Shown here piece after piece: positions 16,527 to 25,061 of a DNA stretch of 46,135 nt. A model generated the notes under the pieces. It worked only from the letters and a program-made list of their open reading frames with translations. It was not told the origin of the DNA and did no database searches. Origin of the DNA: Candidatus Eisenbacteria bacterium (GTDB lineage Bacteria; Eisenbacteria; RBG-16-71-46; CAIMUX01; JAHJDP01); contig JAHJDP010000092.1 of the NCBI GenBank assembly GCA_018831195.1, forward strand, positions 1 to 46,135. The letters are read 5' to 3'. The first letter of the stretch is position 1. Each line of letters opens with the position of its first letter. Position numbers and translations under genes: made by a program.

Positions 16527-17630
16527 CTACCGATTTCTTAGAACCTTCTCAATCTCCGTCTCCATTTGATCCCGATATCGTTGCCGGGAAAAGGCCAAGG
16601 CCCGCTCACGGATCTTTTCAGAGTCCCACTCCATCGACTCAAGCTTAAGGATGGCTTCGGAAAGCGATTCGGGCGTCGGCTCATTGAAAAAGATTCCCGT
16701 TGTGCCATCGACCACCGTTTCGAGAGCCCCTCCCCTGCCATAGGCGATCACAGGCCGGCCGCAGGCCATCGCCTCGAGGGGCACGATTCCGAAATCCTCT
16801 TCTCCCGGGAAGAGAAGGGCCCGGCAATTCCGATAATGCGTCCGTAATTCCCCCGTCTCGAGCCAGCCTAAAAAACGGACATCGGATCCGGCCAAACGCT
16901 CCAGGCGACGCCGTTCAGGACCTTCACCAACGACAACCACCTTGCGGCCCAATCGGGTTGCGGCGGTGATGGCCAATTCGGTCTTCTTGTACGGCACCAG
17001 GGCGGTCAAAATGAGATAGGGGGCGTCCGGCCCCGGTTCCGATCCGATCTGAAAGGCATCGGTATCGACCCAGGGATGAACAACCGACGCCGTTCGGTCG
17101 TAATAGCGCCTTATTCGTTCCGCGACCGCATGGGAATTCGCCACAAAGTGATCCACCCTTCGGCTCGATATCACATCCCACACCCGCATCCAAGGGCTGA
17201 GAAGCGTCATCATTCTTCCCGACATTGAACTGGATCGTGGACCTCCGAAGTATTCTTCATAAGAGCCCCATATATAGCGAATCGGCGTGTGACAGTAGCA
17301 GAGGTGGCGTGATTCGGGATGGACAATGACGCCTTTTGCGACGCAGTGACTCGTTGAGATAATGAGGTCATATCCGCGAAGATCGAATCGTTCAATCGCG
17401 GCCGGAAAGAGAGGAAGATACCAGCGGTAGTGTTTGATCCCCCGAGGGAGGTTTTGAATAAAGGATGTCCGAATTTCATGAGAGTTGATGAGCGGCGAAA
17501 CGGCGCCTTTGCGATACACTAATGTATAAATTGGAGCTTCCGGATAGATTTCACAAAGCACTTCGAGACACTTCTCTCCTCCCCTCATCCCCGTGAGCCA
17601 GTCATGCACGAGTGCGACTTTCAATGCCAT
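16527..17630 (-). CDS. GT4-family glycosyltransferase
   Basis: This 367-residue GT-B glycosyltransferase transfers a sugar from a nucleotide donor, with retention of configuration. The N-terminal domain begins VALVHDWLTGMRGGEKCLEV, typical of GT4 enzymes in polysaccharide gene sets. The C-terminal donor-binding domain shows LTALVPYKK, VVVGEGPERRRLE, and the E-x7-E signature in FPGEEDFGIVPLEAMACGRP. No membrane segment is seen, so it probably acts at the cytoplasmic membrane face. It lies between hemW (24-base gap) and the polyprenyl sugar transferase, which suggests a shared lipid-linked glycan pathway. Donor and acceptor are unknown. Confidence 0.88.
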   Translation of the reverse strand: MALKVALVHDWLTGMRGGEKCLEVLCEIYPEAPIYTLVYRKGAVSPLINSHEIRTSFIQNLPRGIKHYRWYLPLFPAAIERFDLRGYDLIISTSHCVAKGVIVHPESRHLCYCHTPIRYIWGSYEEYFGGPRSSSMSGRMMTLLSPWMRVWDVISSRRVDHFVANSHAVAERIRRYYDRTASVVHPWVDTDAFQIGSEPGPDAPYLILTALVPYKKTELAITAATRLGRKVVVVGEGPERRRLERLAGSDVRFLGWLETGELRTHYRNCRALLFPGEEDFGIVPLEAMACGRPVIAYGRGGALETVVDGTTGIFFNEPTPESLSEAILKLESMEWDSEKIRERALAFSRQRYRDQMETEIEKVLRNR

Positions 17631-17654
17631 TTGGACCTCTTGTCCGATTCCGGC

Positions 17655-18833
17655 CTAAACCGAGGCCGGTTCCCTCAATCCTTCATCCAAGACATGGATC
17701 AACTCTACGATAACAGCGTTGGAAATAAAGATCGCCTTTTCGGCCAAAGCGACTCTGCCTTGCTCGCGGTGAAGGAACCCACCCCTCACCATCGCCTCGA
17801 TCTTCTCCTCCATGGCCATCCGGCATTCACTTGGAAGTCCACCGGCGAATCGGCGCCAATGAATCCCCTCTTTCCTCCGAAGACCGAGGAAGATCTCTTC
17901 TTCCGTGATCTGCCTCTGGGTCAGTTGTTTTAATTCAGCGATCGGCCGCTGATGATGCTGCAGGAGAGAATCAAGATAAAGCCCGAGATGAGGATGATTA
18001 TTCATGCGGCGGTTTTTTAGAAATGAGTGGGCGCCCGGTCCCAGGCCGATATAGGGCTCCCGCCTCCAATACCGCTCATTGTGGATCGACCGCTGGCCGT
18101 TCCGGGCGAAGTTGCTGATTTCATAAGGCTCATACCCTCTTTCGGAGAGGGTGGAGCGGGTCCATTCGAAATCGTCGGCGCTGATCTCATCATCAGCCAG
18201 GCGCCATTCACCGGAATCGACCAGCCTTTGCAAGGGTGTCCCCTTTTCAATCGTGAGGAGATAACAGGAGAGATGACCTGGATCGATCCGGCAGGCGCAT
18301 TCCAGCGAGTTGCGGTAACTTTGCGACGATTCCGGGTCAATACCGAACAAGAGATCAATACTGAGGCGATGGAACCCGGACGATTTTAAAATCTCGATAC
18401 TTTCCATGGCCTTCCGCGCTGTATGAATGCGCCCCAAACGGCGAAGCTGGTTGTCATCAAATGACTGAACCCCGAGACTAACCCTGTTGATACCCTGGCT
18501 TCTCCAACCGGCGGCAAGCTCCTTTGTGATCGATTCGGGATTGCCTTCAATCGTGATTTCCAGATCCTGATTCCAATGCGTGTCCTTCAAAATGCGGGAC
18601 AGAATCGGCGCTATCTGCCGGTTCTTCAGCAGTGAGGGTGTCCCCCCCCCAAAATAGATTGATTCGATATCGGGCCGTCCCCCGGCCAGTTCTTCCCGGC
18701 GGATAAGATCCCACTCCTGGCACATGGCCGCGATCAAGCGGTCGCCCTCCGATTCACGACCTGTCTCACTATAGAAATCGCAATAGCGGCAACGACTCTG
18801 ACAGAAAGGGATGTGAAGGTAAAGGCTCAGCAC
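17655..18833 (-). CDS. hemW: Radical SAM protein HemW (heme chaperone family)
   Basis: HemW proteins resemble coproporphyrinogen III dehydrogenase but mainly bind heme and pass it to target proteins. The 392-residue product starts at GTG 18833, two bases past the lepA stop, with GAGGA nine bases upstream; the open frame further upstream lies inside lepA. The radical SAM cluster motif is PFCQSRCRYCDF with Cys 11, 15 and 18. Then come FGGGTPSLL, EITIEGNPES, RVSLGVQSF and the C-terminal domain with YGLGPGAHS-like YIGLGPGAHSFL. The cluster motif is CxxxCxxC without the extra Cys typical of HemN. LepA-hemW order is common in bacteria. Confidence 0.92.
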   Translation of the reverse strand: MLSLYLHIPFCQSRCRYCDFYSETGRESEGDRLIAAMCQEWDLIRREELAGGRPDIESIYFGGGTPSLLKNRQIAPILSRILKDTHWNQDLEITIEGNPESITKELAAGWRSQGINRVSLGVQSFDDNQLRRLGRIHTARKAMESIEILKSSGFHRLSIDLLFGIDPESSQSYRNSLECACRIDPGHLSCYLLTIEKGTPLQRLVDSGEWRLADDEISADDFEWTRSTLSERGYEPYEISNFARNGQRSIHNERYWRREPYIGLGPGAHSFLKNRRMNNHPHLGLYLDSLLQHHQRPIAELKQLTQRQITEEEIFLGLRRKEGIHWRRFAGGLPSECRMAMEEKIEAMVRGGFLHREQGRVALAEKAIFISNAVIVELIHVLDEGLREPASV

Positions 18834-18835
18834 CG

Positions 18836-20650
18836 TCAAGATTCCTCGTTTGGTTTCAGGAGAGCCAGAAAAGCTTCTTGCGGGATATTCACCGAACCAA
18901 CCTGCTTCATCCGCCGTTTTCCCTCTTTCTGTTTTTCTAATAATTTCCGTTTTCTCGTGATATCTCCTCCATAACACTTTGCGATGACATCTTTGCGCAA
19001 CGCGGGAAGGCTGGCGCGGGCAACGACTTTGCTTCCCAGGGAAGCCTGGATGGCGATCTGGAACATCTGGCGTGGGATCAGCTTCCTGAGCCGGTCCACC
19101 AATTCGCGGCCGATATAGTATGCTTTGTCGTTGTGGACAATAACGGAGAGCGCATCAACCATTTCACTGTTCAACAAGATATCAAGCCGGACGAGGTTTG
19201 AGAGGCGGTAGCTGTGAAATTCATAATCAAGGGTTGCGTATCCATGGCTCACCGACTTCAGACGGTCATAAAAATTCAACGCAATCTCGCTGAAGGGCAG
19301 TAGGTAGGTTAATCGTACGCGGTTCCCCTCCAGAAATTCCATCGATTGCTGCTCACCCCTCCGGTCCTGAAGCAGTTTCAAGATTCCCCCCAGAGAACTA
19401 GGCGGGGCATAGATATGCGTCAGGACATAGGGTTCTTCAACTTCGTAGCGGCGTCCCGGCGGCGGCATCTTTCCGGGGTGTTCAACAATGATTGTCTCAC
19501 GCGTTATACGATCGATGACCCTGACAGCGACATTCGGCGTCGTCGCGATCAACTCACAACCGAATTCCCGTTGGATCCTTTCTTGTACAATTTCAACGTG
19601 CAGCGGCCCCAGGAATCCGCACCGGAAACCGAATCCCAATGCGGTTGAGGTCTCCGGCTCAAAGACCAGCGAGGCGTCATTGAGACGAAGTTTGATGAGA
19701 GCATCTTTAAGCGGGAGAAAATCATCGTTATTGACCGGATAGAAACCGCACCAGACCATCGGTTTCATCGGTTTGTAACCCGGCACCGGCTTCGGTGATG
19801 GGTTCTGATCCCATACCACCGTGTCGCCGACCTGCGATTCAGAAACATCCTTGATACCGGCAATAAAATAACCGACCTCGCCCGCGCTCAGCGTCTCTTG
19901 TGGCACCGGGTTTAAACGCAAGAGCCCTACCTCCAGGACCTCATACCGCTTATTTGTGGAGAGAAGACGGATCCGGTCCTTGACCGAGATGGCTCCGTCA
20001 ACCACACGAATGAGGGAGATGACTCCGCGGTAACTGTCATACAACGAATCAAAAATGAGACCCCGCAGCGGGTGGCTGGGATGACCCTGAGGTTGGGGGA
20101 TTTTTTCGATAACCTTTTCCAGAAGTTTCTGCGTCCCTTGTCCTGTTTTTGCGCTGACAAAGAGAACCTCTTCAGGCGGAATTCCAAGGAGCGCCGCGAG
20201 ATCTTTCTGGACGCCTTCGACATCCGCCTCTTCCCGATCGATCTTGTTGAGAACCGGTATAATTTCGAGATTGTTATCCAGGGCCATATAGAGGTTGGCG
20301 ATGGTTTGGGCCTCGATTCCCTGGGTCGCATCAACGAGCAGAATCGCCCCCTCTGCCGAAGCCAGAGAGCGGGAGACCTCATAAGAAAAATCGACATGCC
20401 CCGGCGTATCGATGAGGTTGAGGCGGTAATCTTGGCCGTCATCCGCCCGATAGTCCATTGCAATGGCGTGGGCTTTGATGGTAATGCCGCGTTCCCTCTC
20501 AAGATCCATGTTGTCCAAAACCTGATTTTTCATACTCTTAGGATCGATTGTTCGAGTGATTTCTAGAAACCGGTCCGCCAGCGTGGACTTCCCATGATCG
20601 ATGTGGGCAACGACACAGAAATTGCGGATTCTTTCAAGTGGGTAGCTCAA
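18836..20650 (-). CDS. lepA: Elongation factor 4 (LepA)
   Basis: LepA is a ribosome-associated GTPase involved in back-translocation or initiation-stage quality control. The 604-residue length is standard. G motifs are AHIDHGKST (15-23), the G2 region with RERGITIKAH, LIDTPGHVDF and VLNKIDRE. Domain II, two ferredoxin-like domains and the LepA-specific C-terminus (RKRKLLEKQKEGKRRMKQVG) follow. The start is TTG 20650, which overlaps the stop of the DUF5683 gene as TTGA, suggesting coupled translation. No residue is obviously missing. Confidence 0.96.
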   Translation of the reverse strand: MSYPLERIRNFCVVAHIDHGKSTLADRFLEITRTIDPKSMKNQVLDNMDLERERGITIKAHAIAMDYRADDGQDYRLNLIDTPGHVDFSYEVSRSLASAEGAILLVDATQGIEAQTIANLYMALDNNLEIIPVLNKIDREEADVEGVQKDLAALLGIPPEEVLFVSAKTGQGTQKLLEKVIEKIPQPQGHPSHPLRGLIFDSLYDSYRGVISLIRVVDGAISVKDRIRLLSTNKRYEVLEVGLLRLNPVPQETLSAGEVGYFIAGIKDVSESQVGDTVVWDQNPSPKPVPGYKPMKPMVWCGFYPVNNDDFLPLKDALIKLRLNDASLVFEPETSTALGFGFRCGFLGPLHVEIVQERIQREFGCELIATTPNVAVRVIDRITRETIIVEHPGKMPPPGRRYEVEEPYVLTHIYAPPSSLGGILKLLQDRRGEQQSMEFLEGNRVRLTYLLPFSEIALNFYDRLKSVSHGYATLDYEFHSYRLSNLVRLDILLNSEMVDALSVIVHNDKAYYIGRELVDRLRKLIPRQMFQIAIQASLGSKVVARASLPALRKDVIAKCYGGDITRKRKLLEKQKEGKRRMKQVGSVNIPQEAFLALLKPNEES

Positions 20651-21252
20651 AAGTTAATCCTCAAACCCATCTGGAATTTCATGATTGGTTCATCCTCCCC
20701 AGCATCCTGGGCATCGAATTCGACATCAAAGTACCGCAGGTGAGCGTCGACAAAGGCGTCCCCCATGCTGAGAGCGATGGCGAAGGCGGACCACCAGGTA
20801 AAATCATTGCGCCGTTCCCGCTGGCGATCGGCTTCCGCTTCCCAGAACGCGGCTTCATCCGGCCGGCTCACCATCATATCTTCAGCGTCACGCCGCTTCA
20901 TTTCGTGGTCATAAAGGCGGTAGAGCATATACCCCTCCGCCCCGGCGACAACGATTGTCTTAATATATTTGCGATTCGTCAGCTGTCCCCAGCCGGGCAC
21001 CAGCATCGATCGAACCATCACCCAAAAGGGAGCTTTCAACCCCCTCCCCGAATTGGTGGGGATGGAATCATTGACGGCGACTCCTCGACCGGTGATAGGC
21101 GCTCTTTCTTTGATCCGTATGTCAGGATTCCCCTTTTCAGCGGATTGCGCCAGGGCTCCGCCGAGCATGACCCCACAGAGAAGACCGATGATAACCAAAA
21201 GACCCGGTGACCGGTGATACCCCGATCCGGGCCTCGTCATATATTCCGCCAT
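20647..21252 (-). CDS. DUF5683-type membrane-associated protein
   Basis: From ATG 21252 this is 201 residues; GTG 21273 and ATG 21240 are other possible starts. A signal peptide is visible (SPGLLVIIGLLCGVMLGG, probable cleavage at ALA-QS). The family mark is SMLVPGWGQLTNRKYIKT, in the Pro-Gly-x-Gly-Gln pattern of DUF5683 proteins of FCB bacteria, followed by a hydrophobic segment with GYMLYRLYDHEM. A second hydrophobic stretch (SAFAIALSMGDAFVDAHL) and a C-terminal MGLRINF, like a short beta-barrel end, follow. The function is unknown. It is translationally coupled to lepA. Confidence 0.65.
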   Translation of the reverse strand: MAEYMTRPGSGYHRSPGLLVIIGLLCGVMLGGALAQSAEKGNPDIRIKERAPITGRGVAVNDSIPTNSGRGLKAPFWVMVRSMLVPGWGQLTNRKYIKTIVVAGAEGYMLYRLYDHEMKRRDAEDMMVSRPDEAAFWEAEADRQRERRNDFTWWSAFAIALSMGDAFVDAHLRYFDVEFDAQDAGEDEPIMKFQMGLRINF

Positions 21253-21311
21253 GGAGGTTTCGGATTCCCTCACCGCAGCCTGATGAAAGGGTCACGGTCT
21301 GAGTTAGAATT

Positions 21312-21409
21312 TGGCGGGAACGCGTGGGAATCGAACCCACCCCGGACACCACGAGATGCCCGACAAGGGATTTGAAGTCCCTGGAGCCCACCAGAACCCA
21401 TGCATCCCC
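21312..21409 (-). tRNA. selC: tRNA-Sec (anticodon UCA)
   Basis: The 98-base gene including an encoded CCA reads 5'-GGGGATGC at 21409 to GCGTTCCC-G-CCA at 21312. It has the hallmarks of bacterial selenocysteine tRNA: an 8-bp acceptor stem, discriminator G, anticodon loop CTTCAAA (anticodon TCA) on an AGGGA/TCCCT stem, and a long variable arm (CGGGCA...TGTCCG, 6 bp). The T arm is GTGGG-TTCGATT-CCCAC. The D arm pairs less cleanly on paper. It lies between glmS and the DUF5683 gene. It implies that the genome encodes SelA, SelB and SelD and at least one selenoprotein, none of which I find in this window. Confidence 0.93.
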
Positions 21410-21520
21410 GCACATTCTGATGGTTGTTCCCGACCTTAAAGGCGGGTTGGACGCCTGTCAACGGTAAGCCCGGAGGCTTCGGAAATGAGGGAATGATTGG
21501 GGGTTGGCGTTCAGCCGGCC

Positions 21521-23359
21521 TTATTCGACGGTCACACTCTTAGCGAGGTTTCGCGGTTGATCGACATCACACCCTCGTAGGACGGCGACATAATAGGCCA
21601 AGAGCTGCAGGGGAACGATGGACAGCAAGGGCGTTATCAGAGGATCGCAATCGGGTATCGAGAATATCTGATCAGCTTGTCCGACAAGCAACTCATCCCC
21701 TTCGGTCACGACGGCCAGGATTCTCCCCTTTCGGGCGCGGACTTCCGACATATTGCTGAGAATTTTATCCATCCCCGGCCCCCGGGTTGCCAGAAAGATG
21801 ACGGGCATTTTCTCATCAATCAATGCTATCGGTCCGTGCTTCATCTCAGCCGCGGGGTACCCTTCCGCATGAATGTAGGAAATCTCCTTCAGCTTCAATG
21901 CGCCCTCGAGAGCCACGGGGAAATTGATGCCACGGCCCAAATAGAGAGCGTTATGTTCATTCCCAAAGGATGAGGCGAGATCCATAAGCCGGGCGCTGCC
22001 GGCAAGCGTTTCGGCCATCAATTCGGGGACCCTGTTGAGCTCCTTCAAAAGATGGGTGGCCCGTTCATGCGACATGGTACCGTTACTACGACCTAATAAT
22101 ATTGCGAGGAGCGAGAGGACGGTCACCTGGCCGGTAAAAGCCTTTGTTGAAGCGACACCGATTTCAGGTCCGGCGTGAATATATATCCCCCCGTCGGCCT
22201 CTCTGGCGATGGTCGATCCGACCACATTGCAGATTGCCAGTATCCGGGAGCCTAGGGCCCGGGCTTCGCGCATCGCCGCAAGAGTATCAGCCGTTTCGCC
22301 GGATTGGCTGATGCCAATCACGACATCATGGGGACCGAGAACCGGTTTCCGGTAGCGCAGTTCGGAGGCGTAATCAACATCGACTGAAATCCGCGCACAT
22401 TGTTCAATCAGGTACTCTCCGATTAAGGCCGCATGCCAGGATGTCCCGCATCCCGTCAAAGTAATCCGGCGGATTTTTTTCAGCTCGTCTTCATCGAGAT
22501 TCAGGCCGTCGAGATAGACCTCCCCACGTCGCGGGTCAATGCGCCGCCGCAACGCCATGGCGACGCTATTGGGTTGCTCGAAGATTTCCTTCTCCATGTA
22601 GTGTGTATAGCCGCCGGTTTCGATTTCATCCAACTCCCAGGTAATATGTTCGACTTCTTTAACAAGGGCTTTTTCCTGCAAATTGAACAATCGATAATTA
22701 TCGGGCGTGAGGACCACCAATTCCCCTTCACCAAGATAAATGGCGTCCCGGGTGTGCTCGAGGATTGCAGAGACATCCGAGGCAAGGAAATGCTCCCCCC
22801 GCCCCAATCCGACGATCAAGGGTGATCCCTTGCGGGCGCCGACGATGACGTGCGGGTCCAGCACGCTCATCACGGCCAAGCCATAAGTCCCCTCGACGAG
22901 ACGCAATGCATTGGCGACAGCCGCTTCCAATGTGGAATCTTCTTTTTCCCGGCAGGATTCGATCAGGTGGGCCAGAACCTCAGTATCGGTCTCACTCTTG
23001 AATTGATGGCCTTCATTGAGGAGTTGAACGCGGAGGGTTTCCGCATTCTCAATGATGCCGTTGTGAACAACAATGATCGTTTCGGAGCAATCGAAGTGGG
23101 GATGGGCGTTTTCGAAGGATGGGCTCCCATGGGTGGCCCACCGTGTATGGCCGATTCCGGTTGTTCCCTTGGGCGGATGATCCTTGAGCTTAGCGGCGAG
23201 AACCTGGATTTTCCCTGCTTCTTTTACAACCTCAATCCTTGATTCATCGGCGATGGCCAGCCCGGCGGAGTCATATCCCCTGTACTCGAGCCGCTGCAAT
23301 CCCTTGAGTAGGATGGGGCAACATTGGCGAGATCCGGTATATCCAACAATTCCACACAT
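21521..23359 (-). CDS. glmS: Glutamine-fructose-6-phosphate aminotransferase (GlmS)
   Basis: GlmS makes glucosamine-6-phosphate from fructose-6-phosphate and glutamine, the entry step to UDP-GlcNAc. The 612-residue protein starts MCGIVGYTG, where Cys2 becomes the N-terminal nucleophile, with GHTRWATHG in the glutaminase domain. Two SIS domains carry TGCGTSWHAAL, GISQSGETADTLAA and YLGRGINFPVALEGALKLKE. It ends KSVTVE, the usual C-terminus. GGGAGG four bases upstream of ATG 23359 is the ribosome-binding site and lies in a perfect dyad (23362-23378). It follows glmM directly, giving consecutive steps in one operon. No glmS ribozyme is seen; the upstream gap is only 24 bases. Confidence 0.97.
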   Translation of the reverse strand: MCGIVGYTGSRQCCPILLKGLQRLEYRGYDSAGLAIADESRIEVVKEAGKIQVLAAKLKDHPPKGTTGIGHTRWATHGSPSFENAHPHFDCSETIIVVHNGIIENAETLRVQLLNEGHQFKSETDTEVLAHLIESCREKEDSTLEAAVANALRLVEGTYGLAVMSVLDPHVIVGARKGSPLIVGLGRGEHFLASDVSAILEHTRDAIYLGEGELVVLTPDNYRLFNLQEKALVKEVEHITWELDEIETGGYTHYMEKEIFEQPNSVAMALRRRIDPRRGEVYLDGLNLDEDELKKIRRITLTGCGTSWHAALIGEYLIEQCARISVDVDYASELRYRKPVLGPHDVVIGISQSGETADTLAAMREARALGSRILAICNVVGSTIAREADGGIYIHAGPEIGVASTKAFTGQVTVLSLLAILLGRSNGTMSHERATHLLKELNRVPELMAETLAGSARLMDLASSFGNEHNALYLGRGINFPVALEGALKLKEISYIHAEGYPAAEMKHGPIALIDEKMPVIFLATRGPGMDKILSNMSEVRARKGRILAVVTEGDELLVGQADQIFSIPDCDPLITPLLSIVPLQLLAYYVAVLRGCDVDQPRNLAKSVTVE

Positions 23360-23361
23360 GC

Positions 23362-23378
23362 AGCCTCCCAGGGAGGCT
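23362..23378 (-). promoter_or_regulatory. Inverted repeat covering the glmS ribosome-binding site
   Basis: AGCCTCCC-A-GGGAGGCT is a perfect dyad with 8-base arms. On the mRNA the arm carrying GGGAGG is the Shine-Dalgarno sequence of glmS, four bases before its ATG. A 7-bp hairpin with a 3-base loop could hide it. It also sits between the glmM stop and glmS, so it may simply be an mRNA-stabilising hairpin. Confidence 0.4.
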
Positions 23379-23383
23379 CCGTT

Positions 23384-24727
23384 CTAGATCCTCCCGACCC
23401 GCCGAATTTTTTCAACCCATTCCTCAAGTTGGGCTTGAGTCGCCGTCTCTGCCGTCAAGCGCATCGCCGGTTCCGTACCCGATTTGCGGATGTGGATCCA
23501 TCCTCCCGGCACGAGCCATCTCAACCCATCGGATCGATCCGGCGCGGCGGAGAAGAGTCCTCGAAGTCGATCTTCCAGCTCACCTAAATCGTCGGGTGCC
23601 GGGAGCTTGACCTTGACCATGAAGAAAGATGGAAATTCCCTCGAAGCCCCTGCAACTCCACCCGGATATGAGGATTCCAGAGCCAGGAGGCGGGCGATCC
23701 CCACCCCTGAATCCCGGCCGAGATGAATCTGTGGATCGATGACGCCCCCATTCCCCTCGCCCCCAATGAGAGCCTCATACTTGAGGATTCCCAGCACGAC
23801 ATGGGCCTCGCCAACCGGGGTGCGATAGACGGGAACTCCAAATCGGCTCCCAACCCACTCCAGACGTCCCGAGCTGCTGAGATTGGTCACCAGAGGTCCC
23901 TTCTTGCTTTGGAGGACTTGGAAAGCGGCCAGAGGCAGCGTCCATTCTTCACCCAGAACCTCTCCACCCGGTGTCACCACCGCCAGGCGGTCTCCGTCCG
24001 GATCCGTCCTAAAACCGAGATCGGCGCCGACTTGGCGGACGGTCTCAAGGAGTTGGCCGAGGACTTCGGTGCGAGGCTCAGGATCAGCCGGGAGTTGTCC
24101 ATCGGGTTCGCAATCAATAGGGTGAACTTTGACACCCAACTGCTCTAGTAGAGGAAGAAGCAGAACTCCGCCGGCACCGCGAACGGCATCGACGACAACC
24201 TTGAAACCACCGGACCGGATTTTCTTTAACTCTTCCTTTTCAAAGGCTTGAAGGATTCTCTTGATATGTCTTGTTACGCTATCGGATCGCCTCTCTGTCC
24301 CGCCGATCCGCTCGTAGGGGACCCAGGCAAAACGGTTTTCATGATACTGCCTGAAGAGAATCTCAGCCCTGGCGGGCGAAAGAAAACGTCCATCCGGACC
24401 GACGAACTTGAGGGCATTCCATTGGGGAGGATTATGGGATGCCGATATGACGATCCCCCCGGCGGCCCCGTATTCTTCGACGGCGACCTGCACAGTCGGG
24501 GTTGTCACGATCCCCAAATCGCAGACGTCACACCCGACGCCTCTCAAGGCTCCGCCTGCGACTTGTGCAAAGTGTTCTCCACTGGGGCGGCTATCCCGTC
24601 CGATGATAATGAGACCTGGACCGACGAGGGTCCCAAAGGAGGCCGACAGCCGGGCGATGATGCAAGCGTCCAGGCCGTCACCAACCAGACCCCTTGCACC
24701 GGATATACTGGTGATCAGAGTGGGCAT
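23384..24727 (-). CDS. glmM: Phosphoglucosamine mutase / phosphohexomutase
   Basis: This enzyme converts glucosamine-6-phosphate to glucosamine-1-phosphate via a phosphoserine. The 447-residue alpha-D-phosphohexomutase has the catalytic Ser in ISASHNP (Ser97), the Mg loop DPDGDR (242-247), the sugar loop GGEGNGG and the phosphate loop RKSGTEPAMR near the C-terminus. The GGEGNGGVI form is closer to the archaeal-like GlmM/phosphomannomutase subgroup than to E. coli GlmM, so phosphomannomutase activity is possible. Placement just upstream of glmS favours GlmM. The start at ATG 24727 has AAGGAG seven bases upstream. It lies 40 bases after the tRNA-Thr gene. Confidence 0.85.
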   Translation of the reverse strand: MPTLITSISGARGLVGDGLDACIIARLSASFGTLVGPGLIIIGRDSRPSGEHFAQVAGGALRGVGCDVCDLGIVTTPTVQVAVEEYGAAGGIVISASHNPPQWNALKFVGPDGRFLSPARAEILFRQYHENRFAWVPYERIGGTERRSDSVTRHIKRILQAFEKEELKKIRSGGFKVVVDAVRGAGGVLLLPLLEQLGVKVHPIDCEPDGQLPADPEPRTEVLGQLLETVRQVGADLGFRTDPDGDRLAVVTPGGEVLGEEWTLPLAAFQVLQSKKGPLVTNLSSSGRLEWVGSRFGVPVYRTPVGEAHVVLGILKYEALIGGEGNGGVIDPQIHLGRDSGVGIARLLALESSYPGGVAGASREFPSFFMVKVKLPAPDDLGELEDRLRGLFSAAPDRSDGLRWLVPGGWIHIRKSGTEPAMRLTAETATQAQLEEWVEKIRRVGRI

Positions 24728-24767
24728 CGATTATCTCCTTGAATGGGGATTGTGCGAGGAAAGACAG

Positions 24768-24840
24768 AGCTGGTGAGCGGAGTCGAACCGCTGACCTGCG
24801 CATTACGAATGCGCTGCTCTACCAACTGAGCTACACCAGC
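24768..24840 (-). tRNA. tRNA-Thr (anticodon CGU)
   Basis: This is a standard cloverleaf on the minus strand. The acceptor is GCTGGTG/CACCAGC, the D arm GCTC-AGTTGGTA-GAGC, the anticodon stem GCGCA/TGCGC with loop TTCGTAA (anticodon CGT), and the T arm AGCGG-TTCGACT-CCGCT. The discriminator is T, and CCA is not encoded, unlike the neighbouring tRNA-Phe and tRNA-Sec. Confidence 0.93.
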
Positions 24841-24938
24841 TTGATTTAAACCGGCCTGATCTTCACCGGCCTGAATTACATCGGCTGGAACGACAACTGC
24901 CTGAGTCATGACAGCTGGTTCCGGAGGGTAAAAAAAGA

Positions 24939-25014
24939 TGGTGCAACCCCCCGGACTTGAACCGGGGACACCCAGATTTTCAGTCTAGTGCTCTACCAAC
25001 TGAGCTAGGGTTGC
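24939..25014 (-). tRNA. tRNA-Phe (anticodon GAA)
   Basis: This is a standard cloverleaf on the minus strand. The acceptor is GCAACCC/GGGTTGC with discriminator A and encoded CCA, the D arm GCTC-AGTTGGTA-GAGC, the anticodon loop CTGAAAA (anticodon GAA) and the T arm CCCGG-TTCAAGT-CCGGG. It would be the substrate of the archaeal-type PheRS encoded at 9464-12867. Confidence 0.95.
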
Positions 25015-25032
25015 ACCTTCATGATGGAACGG

Positions 25033-25061
25033 AAGCTATCAAAGCCTTGAAATGCTGTCAA
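25033..25061 (-). promoter_or_regulatory. Candidate promoter of the tRNA-Phe/tRNA-Thr/glmM/glmS unit
   Basis: On the minus strand a perfect -35 TTGACA (25061-25056) is followed after 17 bases by TAGCTT (25038-25033), 19 bases before the tRNA-Phe 5' end. The -10 is poor (3 of 6). The -35 lies inside the 3' end of the response-regulator gene. Confidence 0.4.
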
